A DNA stretch of 48,820 nt, taken from positions 1 to 48,820 of the forward strand of contig UQMQ01000001.1 in NCBI GenBank assembly GCA_900542245.1, in the 5' to 3' direction. The stretch's first letter is position 1; every line of letters begins with the position of its first letter. The notes under the pieces were generated by a model. The model saw nothing but the letters and a program-made list of their open reading frames with translations. It did no database searches and had not been told where the DNA came from. This stretch comes from an uncultured Eubacteriales bacterium (GTDB lineage Bacteria; Bacillota; Clostridia; Peptostreptococcales; Anaerovoracaceae). The translations under genes were made by a program, and so were the position numbers. This document shows, piece by piece, positions 1 to 8,184 of the stretch.

Positions 1-18
1 CATAAATAGCTCTCCTCC
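1..18 (-). promoter_or_regulatory. RBS and start codon of a divergent gene leaving the window
   Basis: On the minus strand a strong Shine-Dalgarno GGAGGAGA (11-18) lies seven bases before an ATG at 3-1. This is the start of a gene running off the left edge. Because it faces away from the AraC-type regulator at 203, it is a natural candidate target of that regulator. Only the start codon is inside the window, so its product is unknown. Confidence 0.6.
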
Positions 19-143
19 AATACATATACTTTTTTGCTCTTTGTTCTCCCGCAGAAAATCTTATCTTTTCCTTTTATTCTTACGTTTCTTTGTTTTCTAA
101 ATATAGATTATCCTAATCCGCAAAATATGTCTATGAATTAGAT

Positions 144-172
144 TGGACAAAATATGCACTAAATGATACAAT
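144..172 (+). promoter_or_regulatory. Promoter of the AraC-type regulator gene
   Basis: A TGGACA -35 box (144-149) and a TACAAT -10 box (167-172) are separated by 17 bases, about 30 bases before the start codon at 203. Both boxes are one base from the sigma-70/sigma-A consensus. The flanking AT-rich 1-130 segment is the divergent intergenic region and could hold the regulator's own binding sites; I saw no clear pair of repeats. Confidence 0.6.
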
Positions 173-202
173 AATAAAAAGTATGAAAAGAGGTGCCGTC
201 CT

Positions 203-1066
203 ATGTATATGAACGCCGGTTATTTGAACCACTCACATATGGATTTTAAAGACAAAAGTCGTCCACTGATTGTAGGAAGCTGTGGTACTTATCGTCTTTC
301 CAGCCTTCCCAAGCTTCCCACCTACCGTCCAAGAGGACGTCTGGATTATCAGATTATATATATCACTGCTGGTTGTGGACATTTCCATTTTGATAATGTA
401 GATAACGAAACGATTGTTCCTGCCGGTAACTTTGTACTTTACAGACCGAAAGAACTTCAGAAATATGAATATTATGGAGAAGATAAGACAGAAGTATACT
501 GGATTCACTTCACAGGAAGCGATGTGAAAAATATCTTACGCCAATATGGATTTCCAGATAAAGAACGTATCTTTCAAGTTGGTTCATCTAACGAATATGA
601 ACGGATTTTCAAACGTATTATCATCGAGCTCCAACGCTGTCAGGATAATTATGAGGAAATGCTTGTCCTTTTGCTACGCCATCTTTTAATTAGCTTTCAC
701 CGGGAACTGACTAGAGAGCACATATCAAAAAATGAATATCTTGATCGTGAGATGGATATCGCTGTTACCTTTTTCAGTGAAAACTATCATCAGAATATCA
801 ATATTGACGATTATGCTGCCTCACGAGGGATGAGTGTCAGCTGGTTTATCCGAAATTTCAAAAAATTCACTGGTTCCACACCAATGCAATTTATTGTAGG
901 AATCCGAATCACCAATGCTCAGATTTTACTTGAAACAACAACTTATTCCATCAATGAGATTTCTAAGATTGTCGGGTATGATAACCAGCTTTATTTCAGC
1001 CGACTCTTCCACAAGCTAAAAGGATATTCACCTAGAGAATACCAAAAGATAAGAAATAAGTTCTGA
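203..1066 (+). CDS. AraC family transcriptional regulator
   Basis: A 287-residue DNA-binding regulator of the AraC/XylS family. The N-terminal half (about 25-150) looks like the AraC-type cupin sensor domain, with the stretch from LDYQIIYITAG to GNFVLYRPKELQKYEYYGED typical of sugar-sensing members. The C-terminal ~100 residues carry the two helix-turn-helix motifs: the first around YAASRGMSVSWFIRNFKKFTG, the second ending in GYDNQLYFSRLFHKLKGYSP, the family signature. AAGAGGTG (188-195) precedes the ATG at a good distance. It is transcribed away from both the gene at the left edge and the large minus-strand operon on its right. In this family the regulator usually controls the adjacent divergent gene, often for carbohydrate use. 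The ligand cannot be read from sequence. Confidence 0.93.
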   Translation: MYMNAGYLNHSHMDFKDKSRPLIVGSCGTYRLSSLPKLPTYRPRGRLDYQIIYITAGCGHFHFDNVDNETIVPAGNFVLYRPKELQKYEYYGEDKTEVYWIHFTGSDVKNILRQYGFPDKERIFQVGSSNEYERIFKRIIIELQRCQDNYEEMLVLLLRHLLISFHRELTREHISKNEYLDREMDIAVTFFSENYHQNINIDDYAASRGMSVSWFIRNFKKFTGSTPMQFIVGIRITNAQILLETTTYSINEISKIVGYDNQLYFSRLFHKLKGYSPREYQKIRNKF

Positions 1067-1186
1067 AAACCATAATATTATAAGAATCCAATTTATTTAA
1101 AAAGAGGATTAAAAATGTTACATTCCTAGTTTTCTTATCACAAGTTGGATTATTTAAATAATGTGACATAGGACGCAATTTCCTAT

Positions 1187-1221
1187 GAAACAAAAAGAGA
1201 GATGCCGTAAAGGTATCTCTC
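1187..1221 (-). terminator. Rho-independent terminator of the minus-strand polymer operon
   Basis: A 10-bp stem with one G-T pair (GAGAGATGCC 1197-1206 with GGTATCTCTC 1212-1221, loop GTAAA) is followed on the minus strand by a T-rich run (TTTTTGTTTC). It lies 126 bases after the stop of the glycosyltransferase gene and ends the operon that starts at 8880. The rest of 1067-1346 shows no gene. Confidence 0.8.
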
Positions 1222-1346
1222 CCAAAATCATTACTTCTGATGGCTGATAATCCATTGCAATATAGTCTCAAATCCTATTTTTCCCGCAGCTAAATCAAGA
1301 CTTCCTCCCATCGTTTCGATCAATCTAAATTGACATAGTAATAAAA

Positions 1347-2750
1347 CTATATTCCGTTCATTTTCTTTCTTTCCAGTTTACCCCAGTTCAGTTTGTTCTT
1401 CTTGTATCCCACAAATGCAGTCACACGGACAAATGCCAAATAAAAGCGAAGAAAAGTTGTTTCAAAAAAACAAGCAATAATAGCAAGGATCAATTCTCGA
1501 AAAGAAAGCTTCTGGTCAATGGTATAGATTCTTGAAAAATATGCAGTTAATGTAAGTAAAATACCATACAGGGCATAGCAGGCAAGAAATGCCAGCATAA
1601 ATTTCACATTCAGCATATCCATCATCACAGATAAAACCATTGTAAGTATACCAAAAAGTTCAATAAATGGTGACAATAATTCGTAAAACAGAAAATAAAT
1701 ATAGGATAAAAGTCCTACAGCTCCGTACCGTGGGTTTGCCAGCATTTTACGGTGTCCCCACATACACTGGAACAATCCTCTCTGCCATCTTTTCCGCTGC
1801 TTGCCCAATTCACTTAATTTTTCCGGTGTTTGCGACCAGCAGATGGCATCCTGTGCAAAATCAATCTTATATGACTTACGATTCATGCGGCTGAATTCAT
1901 GAAGTCTGACTACCAGTTCCATATCCTCGCCCATTGTACTGCTGTCATATCCGCCTACGGCAATCACTGTTTTTTTCTCAAATAATCCAAAAGCTCCGGA
2001 TATGATCATGTTTGCATTGATTTTATCCAACAGGATACGTGCTGCCAGAAAAGAACGGTCATATTCCAGGGATTGCATTCTTGCTATTATATTTCTAGGC
2101 AGCCTATATTTTATCACATGACCTTTTTTTATGACAACACCATTGGCTGGACGGACACTTCCACCAACGGCTATTACATCTTCGTCCTCCAGAACCGGAC
2201 GAACGATTTTCTCCAGTGAATCATGCTGTAAAATAGAGTCCGCATCCATACAGATAAACCAAGGATACCTGGCTGCATTGATTCCGGCATTTAGGCTGTC
2301 TGCTTTTCCGCCGTTCTTCTTGCGGATCAAAGTAATGGGTACTTTCTGGTTCGGGCATTCATAAACATCTTCCTCAGGCTGACATTGGATTAGATGACGG
2401 ATCGGGCGCGCCACTCGCTCCATATGAAATGCATCAATCAGGATCTGAGATGTTTTGTCTTTAGAACCATCATCTATCACTATAATTTCATATAGTTTAT
2501 AATCCAGGTTGAGAAGTGAAGTAACTGTGTCCTTCACCGTGACCTCCTCGTTATAAGCCGGAACAAGAATGGAAACCGGTATGTAATAGCTTTGCCACAG
2601 TTTATTGTGCAGCTGTTCAAGGCGGTATGATTTGTGCAGTTCAATTGCTCCTGCTACAACCGACAAAAACAAAAAGCTGGAATATCCAATCAGGTATATA
2701 ATAAAAAACAGATTGATACATTCCAGAAAAAAACGAAATGCATCGGTCAT
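1347..2750 (-). CDS. Membrane glycosyltransferase family 2 (processive polysaccharide synthase type)
   Basis: A 467-residue integral membrane GT2 enzyme (COG1215-like) that probably polymerises a sugar from a nucleotide-sugar on the cytoplasmic face and feeds it across the membrane. An N-terminal membrane helix (about 12-35) is followed by the catalytic domain: VPAYNEE (63-69), IDDGS (92-96), the DAD metal/UDP motif (169-171), GEDME (274-278) and QRKRW (318-322). These are the D, D, D, QxxRW set of processive synthases such as cellulose, hyaluronan and poly-GlcNAc synthases. Several membrane helices follow (about 345-450). No PilZ domain is present, so direct c-di-GMP binding like BcsA is not expected. 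It is the last gene of the operon, and its ATG overlaps the TGA of the HEAT gene (ATGA). The sugar is unknown. Confidence 0.88.
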   Translation of the reverse strand: MTDAFRFFLECINLFFIIYLIGYSSFLFLSVVAGAIELHKSYRLEQLHNKLWQSYYIPVSILVPAYNEEVTVKDTVTSLLNLDYKLYEIIVIDDGSKDKTSQILIDAFHMERVARPIRHLIQCQPEEDVYECPNQKVPITLIRKKNGGKADSLNAGINAARYPWFICMDADSILQHDSLEKIVRPVLEDEDVIAVGGSVRPANGVVIKKGHVIKYRLPRNIIARMQSLEYDRSFLAARILLDKINANMIISGAFGLFEKKTVIAVGGYDSSTMGEDMELVVRLHEFSRMNRKSYKIDFAQDAICWSQTPEKLSELGKQRKRWQRGLFQCMWGHRKMLANPRYGAVGLLSYIYFLFYELLSPFIELFGILTMVLSVMMDMLNVKFMLAFLACYALYGILLTLTAYFSRIYTIDQKLSFRELILAIIACFFETTFLRFYLAFVRVTAFVGYKKNKLNWGKLERKKMNGI

Positions 2751-3838
2751 AAACCCGCCCTCCTTTGTGCTTTTGCTACATCCAACTGGTACTCTAACAT
2801 TTCTTTTGCGTAGCGGTCATTTCCCTGTAAAATATCAGCTAATGCATCCCTATCTGTATTCAGAACTGCAAGGCTTTTTGCAGCATTATGACGGACATAC
2901 CAGTTTTTACTGGAAATCTCTTTTTTCAAAATTTCCAGTGTCTGCGGTCCGGGATACATAGCAAGAGCGGAAATACAGGCATTCTGCAATTCCCAGAATC
3001 CTTCCTTTTCTTCTTCGGCGTGATGAAGCAAAAAAGAAACACTTCTTTCATCCTGATATCTGCCAAAATAGCGGACACATGCGATCTGAATTTCCATATC
3101 CTGGCTTGTTTCCAACATAGACAGCATTTCATCCTTCCAGTTTGACGATGCATATCGAATATAATCCAACAGGTTTACCTGCATCCTTGGATGAAATTCA
3201 CTCATTTTTTTCCAAAGGAGTGGTATCAATTCTTCTTTTTTATCGAAGGAAAGAAGTCCATCTGCAAGTATTTTTTTATGCGGAAGCAGCTGCTCATTTG
3301 CATTCAGAAATTCCAATGCCTGCATAACTGCGTGTATATCTTCTGAACTGTATAACGCCCGCAAAGCATTCTCTCTGCAATAGAGACTTTTATTTCTAAG
3401 CAGGTCAAAAAGAAATGGAAAAACAATTTCCTTAGCCTGGAATTTCGTCATATGAAATATGGCAAATACATAAGCCAAGCAGGCCTTTTCCATATCCGAT
3501 TTTCTTTTATAAACCGGTATCAGTTCTTCCATCAGCCGACTTACAGATGCTATTCCCTGCTGGAATTGTTCCGGCATACTGTTTTCAATTTTATATAATG
3601 CTTCACTGAACGTCAGAAGTCTGCTGGTTGACTGAAGCTCTTTAACCAGCCTTTTTTCCTGCTTTTTATTTTCCGTTATATTATCTAAAAACAGCTGTCT
3701 GTATTCTTCGCAATATCGTTGTTCCCTCCTTTTCAGAACACAGGAACGATATCTTGAAATTATCTCTGTGAAGCAGTTAAACAGAATAATCCCCACACAG
3801 ACAATAAAATAAAAAACAATCACAAATTGTGCTATCAT
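2747..3838 (-). CDS. Membrane-anchored HEAT-repeat protein
   Basis: A 363-residue protein with one N-terminal membrane helix (about 3-24), a charged, probably coiled segment (about 35-75), then helical repeats from about 100 to 340. The repeats have HEAT/PBS-lyase character, for example around YCRENALRALYSSED, IQIACVRYFGRYQD and WYVRHNAAKSLAVLNTD. HEAT repeats are protein-protein scaffolds, so it may organise the synthase complex. The orientation predicted from the charges would leave the repeats in the cytoplasm, but this is uncertain. It overlaps both neighbours by four bases (ATGA), which indicates translational coupling with the glycosyltransferase and the hydrolase-like gene. I know of no assigned function. 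Confidence 0.75.
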   Translation of the reverse strand: MIAQFVIVFYFIVCVGIILFNCFTEIISRYRSCVLKRREQRYCEEYRQLFLDNITENKKQEKRLVKELQSTSRLLTFSEALYKIENSMPEQFQQGIASVSRLMEELIPVYKRKSDMEKACLAYVFAIFHMTKFQAKEIVFPFLFDLLRNKSLYCRENALRALYSSEDIHAVMQALEFLNANEQLLPHKKILADGLLSFDKKEELIPLLWKKMSEFHPRMQVNLLDYIRYASSNWKDEMLSMLETSQDMEIQIACVRYFGRYQDERSVSFLLHHAEEEKEGFWELQNACISALAMYPGPQTLEILKKEISSKNWYVRHNAAKSLAVLNTDRDALADILQGNDRYAKEMLEYQLDVAKAQRRAGL

Positions 3839-6009
3839 TCGTGTTCCTTTCCTGTCCAGTATGTCTTCAGAACCTGGTATGCTTCTTTTAATCTTTCATG
3901 GTAAGATACTGTATTTTCCCATCCTTTCAGTTTAAGTCGTCCCATCTCGATTGTATTTCCTTCTCTGCCAAGACCTATAAACATCTCTTTGATCCCCACT
4001 GCTTCAATGCCATAATTTCCGTCATAATAATCATCATGAATCTGCATTCGGGACGGATCAGAAAAATTCAGCAGCTGCCATGGGATTCTAATTTCCACAT
4101 CATCTCCGTTACAGATAAAATCTGCCCTGGAATCATAAGCAGATGCAGATGGATTTCCATTACCATAATGCAGCTTTCCACTTTCAAAGGTTCTTAACGG
4201 TGTGGCAGCATCCTGATACTGACCAATAACATCCCGTAATACCATGCAGATATTTTCGAATACAGCGCTATCCCGAGCCGGTGGATCAATATAAGAATCT
4301 TCTCCTGTAATATCTTCCTCATAATTGGCATGAATGGGATTATACCGATCCTGAACCAACAGACGAGTATTATCTTTTCCATTTAAGATCAGTACAAAAT
4401 CTGTAGGTCTTTCAAATTCTGCTGTACAATTTTCCATACGGGTACTGCCTGTTTTAGGGGTCGTATCAACCGGAACATACAGCGTGTCATTTTCCAGATC
4501 AAAGCCCTTTTTATGGAGATATAAATAAACATCGGAGGCATCATACTTCACACTGATGAAAGAGCCGTCTTCATATTGGATCACCATATCCTTATCTGTC
4601 CATTCGGAAGTATCCCCGTCCACGTAACAAACACTTTCTTTTTCCCCACAGTCAAATGCCAGCAAGCCAAAATGCTGGTCATTTGTCTGAGCATCTTCCC
4701 AGTAAATATTACGGCTTAAATCTACAGCATACATGGTATTCCAGGTATGCTTGAACCATTCATCCTGCCAGGAATAGACGCAGCCTCCGGAAAGTCCGGC
4801 AGCCATAATGTCTTCATAACAATCTACCAGAATCTTTCCCTGTTCTTTTTCAGAATAGTATCCAAGTCCTCTGCTGGTCACCTGATTCTCCTGAATCTCA
4901 CCTCGTCCTGTGGCTGCACCAAATTCAACAGCCAAAACCGGCATTGTATGATGTTCGTTTAAAAGTCTTAAATATGCCCGATAAGTATTCCGTTTTCCGT
5001 CAGGAGTGATACAGTCACTAAAGTCAATCTTTTTATCAGACAAACTGTTCCATGTTGTGTATTCCATACAGGAAAGGTAATCCTGATCATATGGAGATGC
5101 ACTGTAGCTGGCAAACTGACCGGATATAAATTTATCAGTTGCAGTTATATGTTCTGCGTCGATCCGGGCACATTTTCGGAAATATTCTGCAATCTCTTTA
5201 GGATAATCAAAGGGATCGGTTGCATTTCCACTGGAAAAGGAGATCAGACGCTGCTCATCATATCTTGTTGATTCATAGTACAGCATCCTGTCACCTGTTT
5301 CTGCAAGCAGGGATTCAAAGGCAGAGGCATCTTTTGAAGCAGTAAGATAGGTTCCTTTATACGGTTCCATATCCGGATATTTCTCATCTGTATATGCAAC
5401 GGTTGTATCTTCCCATCCATTTCCGATAATATATCCCAGCACCCATTTCGAGATATCGTGTAAATAAAGTCCTGTACTTGTATCTGCATCATTATTGATG
5501 ATAAGTCGTTTTCCATGGATCACATCTACAGTGACCAGGCAATTATTCAGAAGCTTTCCTGCAAAGGAGTCGGCATATGCATCCACTCGGGAGTTCTGTA
5601 TATAATCATTTACCCAGATTCCCTGAAGTAAATATAACGGCTCCTCATGTTGGGAATTGTATTCATAGAACGCTTTATAAAAAGATGGATTCTGGACAGA
5701 ATAGACTCTCAGCGTATTTGCTCCTGCTTCCTGGATCTGCTGAAACCAGCGCAGATAGGTTTCTTTGGTGATCGCATAATCGGTAGACCATTCACCTGGA
5801 ATACCGCTTCCCATGTCAATTCCTCTGACTTCAAATGGTTTCCACTTATCTTTGTCCTTTATAAGTATCTCTTTATTCTCAGTCCGGACAAATGCGTTTA
5901 CATGATTGTCCCGGCCTGAGTCTACATAAAATCCGCCATAAAACACAGCTATAAATCCAATAAATACAAGCAGAATGATGGCAGATATACTGATAATAAA
6001 TCGTTTCAT
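3835..6009 (-). CDS. Membrane-anchored extracellular glycoside-hydrolase-like protein
   Basis: A 724-residue exported protein with an uncleaved-looking N-terminal membrane helix (about 4-27, no lipobox). Residues ~60-440 resemble a clan-A TIM barrel (GH2/GH5-like). FEVRGIDMG opens the barrel; TYLRWFQQIQEAGANTLRVYS is a typical strand/helix; LAVEFGAA carries the glutamate expected as nucleophile; and VYSWQDEWFK lies near the barrel end. The general acid region reads GYIIGNGWED, where related enzymes often have a GNE-type motif, so the catalytic acid is uncertain. The C-terminal ~470-700 looks like a beta-rich carbohydrate-binding domain (DGDTSEW, VYLYLHKKGFD), CBM9-like by impression. It may trim or bind the polymer made by the synthase. 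Its stop lies inside a 4-base overlap with the HEAT gene. Confidence 0.7.
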   Translation of the reverse strand: MKRFIISISAIILLVFIGFIAVFYGGFYVDSGRDNHVNAFVRTENKEILIKDKDKWKPFEVRGIDMGSGIPGEWSTDYAITKETYLRWFQQIQEAGANTLRVYSVQNPSFYKAFYEYNSQHEEPLYLLQGIWVNDYIQNSRVDAYADSFAGKLLNNCLVTVDVIHGKRLIINNDADTSTGLYLHDISKWVLGYIIGNGWEDTTVAYTDEKYPDMEPYKGTYLTASKDASAFESLLAETGDRMLYYESTRYDEQRLISFSSGNATDPFDYPKEIAEYFRKCARIDAEHITATDKFISGQFASYSASPYDQDYLSCMEYTTWNSLSDKKIDFSDCITPDGKRNTYRAYLRLLNEHHTMPVLAVEFGAATGRGEIQENQVTSRGLGYYSEKEQGKILVDCYEDIMAAGLSGGCVYSWQDEWFKHTWNTMYAVDLSRNIYWEDAQTNDQHFGLLAFDCGEKESVCYVDGDTSEWTDKDMVIQYEDGSFISVKYDASDVYLYLHKKGFDLENDTLYVPVDTTPKTGSTRMENCTAEFERPTDFVLILNGKDNTRLLVQDRYNPIHANYEEDITGEDSYIDPPARDSAVFENICMVLRDVIGQYQDAATPLRTFESGKLHYGNGNPSASAYDSRADFICNGDDVEIRIPWQLLNFSDPSRMQIHDDYYDGNYGIEAVGIKEMFIGLGREGNTIEMGRLKLKGWENTVSYHERLKEAYQVLKTYWTGKEHE

Positions 6010-6012
6010 ATT

Positions 6013-7512
6013 TTAATCATTAACCTCATTATACTGCTTTACACGGGAGGCTGCTGAATACTGACGCAGAGTCTCAATGTTTTCATCCAGCCATTTTCCT
6101 CTGTTTCGCAAGTAACCTTTTAACTGTCCTTCAGCGGCAGATCTGCTGTCAAGATTTCTCGATACCGGAACCAGAAGTCCCTTTGCCTGCTGTTCCACAC
6201 TTCCCCATCGTGCATCGTTTCTTGCAAGAGCTGGTGCGATAAAATCAAGGGTTTCATCGATATAACGATAAAGTGATTCCTCACTTAACAGACCTTTTCG
6301 CAAGGAATGATATCGCTGGATGATCCGTTCAGTAAAATCCTCATCTTTGATAAGCATTTCAAACCATAATCGGTTGTTCAGGAAAAATCCTGTATAAGGA
6401 AGTTCCTCCTCGAAATAGTTATTGCAGGCATTATTAAAATCCCATACACACATACGATACAGATTATCGGTTCCCTTATAAATATAAGTGGAATAGTTTC
6501 CGGCATCTGCATTACTGGAAAGCTCATTGATTATAAAGTAATCTACAAAGCTGTCTACATCTATCATAGAAGTGTAGCCATGTTTTTCCCTGTCATAATC
6601 ATATGAATACAGAGTTTTTTCAAAATTTGAAAAATCCTGTCGGATTTCTTCTGTCAGTCTGGCATCCCTGTTCCTGTTTCCGGGATATTCTATCTGCAGC
6701 AGGAAGGGGGTTTTGTAGGTATACGTTGTAAAGCTGTTTAAAGCTTCTTCGCCCGCATGCTGATGATCCAGGCGAAGAAGGTATCCGGAAAATGTGCTGC
6801 GCTTGGCATTTACACGAAGTCCCAGCCTGGCGCCATCTTTTCCGCCGGTTATCATTTCAGTCATTACATATAGACCTTCATATTCACCATTAAGAATTAC
6901 TTCGCAGAATCTTACATTTGGCGCATAAGACATCATTTCTCCGGCAAGATTGTAAAACATATAATTTCGTATGGCTGTTTTATCGAGCCAGGGACCGTAT
7001 AATACCCATTCATGGTGCGCATCCATTCCCATAATGGAAAGCGGATTGTTTTCCCCTTTTTTATCTACAAGTCTGATGGCATAGCTTGGCTTATCAAACT
7101 TTCTTGAGGAATTACCTCTCATTCGTATACGGATTTCAGAAGATACATCTGCCGTTTCATTTGCATGATGGTACTCTTTGCTATCATCCCCAATTATATC
7201 CATCCGAGCAGCAATTGTAGCTTCCCCATCAGTAGCGCATGTATAAATGCGGTTGTTTCCATCATCCTTAATGGGTCTTCCCGGAATTACCATCCCATCT
7301 GTATCAATTTTGACAATCGGAAGATATGTACACAGACCGCCATCCGCAGGATCCGTACATGGTTCCTGGGGAATTTCCTGTTCATGCTGATGAATTCTCT
7401 CTGTTTTTCGGTAGTCCTTATAAGACAATGGCGCAAAAACGGCAATCAGGATAACCGCAAAGCAGCATATAAATCCTATTATTTTATATTTCATATCAGT
7501 TATAAATCTCAT
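6013..7512 (-). CDS. CotH-type protein kinase family protein
   Basis: A 499-residue protein with one N-terminal membrane helix (about 10-30) and an extracellular CotH kinase domain. CotH kinases are atypical kinases known for phosphorylating spore-coat proteins. Family hallmarks are visible: RIRMRGNSSRKFDKPSYAIR, the long WVLYGPWLDKTAIRN segment, ILNGEYEGLYVMTE, and the metal-binding-like WDFNNACNNYF. Two starts are possible: ATG at 7512, overlapping the upstream gene by 17 bases, or ATG at 7494, just after that gene's TGA. Neither has a strong ribosome binding site, so coupling is likely. No spore-coat genes are nearby; the partners are a VTC-type polymerase, DUF4956 and polysaccharide genes. 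It probably phosphorylates an envelope protein or polymer in that pathway (inference). Confidence 0.82.
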   Translation of the reverse strand: MRFITDMKYKIIGFICCFAVILIAVFAPLSYKDYRKTERIHQHEQEIPQEPCTDPADGGLCTYLPIVKIDTDGMVIPGRPIKDDGNNRIYTCATDGEATIAARMDIIGDDSKEYHHANETADVSSEIRIRMRGNSSRKFDKPSYAIRLVDKKGENNPLSIMGMDAHHEWVLYGPWLDKTAIRNYMFYNLAGEMMSYAPNVRFCEVILNGEYEGLYVMTEMITGGKDGARLGLRVNAKRSTFSGYLLRLDHQHAGEEALNSFTTYTYKTPFLLQIEYPGNRNRDARLTEEIRQDFSNFEKTLYSYDYDREKHGYTSMIDVDSFVDYFIINELSSNADAGNYSTYIYKGTDNLYRMCVWDFNNACNNYFEEELPYTGFFLNNRLWFEMLIKDEDFTERIIQRYHSLRKGLLSEESLYRYIDETLDFIAPALARNDARWGSVEQQAKGLLVPVSRNLDSRSAAEGQLKGYLRNRGKWLDENIETLRQYSAASRVKQYNEVND

Positions 7513-8173
7513 CGCTTTGAGCTACAATATTAACACTTTCGATTTGTCCAAGGTTATAGAAATCATCTGTTAAAGCCGGATACTGTTTCTGAACTTTCTC
7601 CAGTATTTTTCTGGATAATTCATAAATGTACTCAGCATTTTCCTCTGTCGTATTTTTTACCCGAAGAACGACACCAGTCCCAAAATAACGAAAGACCTGG
7701 GATTCTATATTTTCACAGCGGCTTCTTTTTGCACGGATGATCAAAAGCATACGGTTATCACTGCGGATTGCTCCCATGATAAGAAAGATAAGAAAAATAG
7801 CAGAACTGCCTACTGCAGCAACCAGATAATCTCCAACTCCACAGCATATTCCCACAATGATCGTCCAGAAAATATATACAGTATCTCTGGAATCTTTTAT
7901 TGCAGTTCGAAAACGCACGATAGATAATGCACCGACCATACCAAGTGACAATGCAATATTGTTTCCTATGACAGTCATAACTGTTCCTGTCATAACCGTC
8001 AGAACGATCAGTGTTACTCCAAATTTTTTGCTGTAAATCGTTCCCTTATGTGAAATCACATATGAAATAAAAATAAACAGACCAATGACAGCACTTACCA
8101 GAATATGCATTATAATTTGCTGCCAGGTCATATCCCCCTGTTGGGCAAGCAGGTTATAAATCGTCTCTTTCAT
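7496..8173 (-). CDS. DUF4956 family membrane protein
   Basis: A 225-residue protein with about four membrane helices in its first ~130 residues, then a soluble C-terminal domain (about 135-225, MLLIIRAKRS to the end). The segment LSLGMVGALSIVRFRTAIKD is the DUF4956 hallmark. The family has no firm function but is repeatedly found next to VTC-domain and CotH genes, as here. A strong AGGAGG precedes the ATG, and the VTC gene ends 11 bases upstream. By analogy with the yeast VTC complex, where a small membrane subunit surrounds the polyphosphate polymerase, it could form the membrane path for polyphosphate. That is an inference, not a known role. Confidence 0.85.
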   Translation of the reverse strand: MKETIYNLLAQQGDMTWQQIIMHILVSAVIGLFIFISYVISHKGTIYSKKFGVTLIVLTVMTGTVMTVIGNNIALSLGMVGALSIVRFRTAIKDSRDTVYIFWTIIVGICCGVGDYLVAAVGSSAIFLIFLIMGAIRSDNRMLLIIRAKRSRCENIESQVFRYFGTGVVLRVKNTTEENAEYIYELSRKILEKVQKQYPALTDDFYNLGQIESVNIVAQSDEIYN

Positions 8174-8184
8174 TTCCTTTCCTC

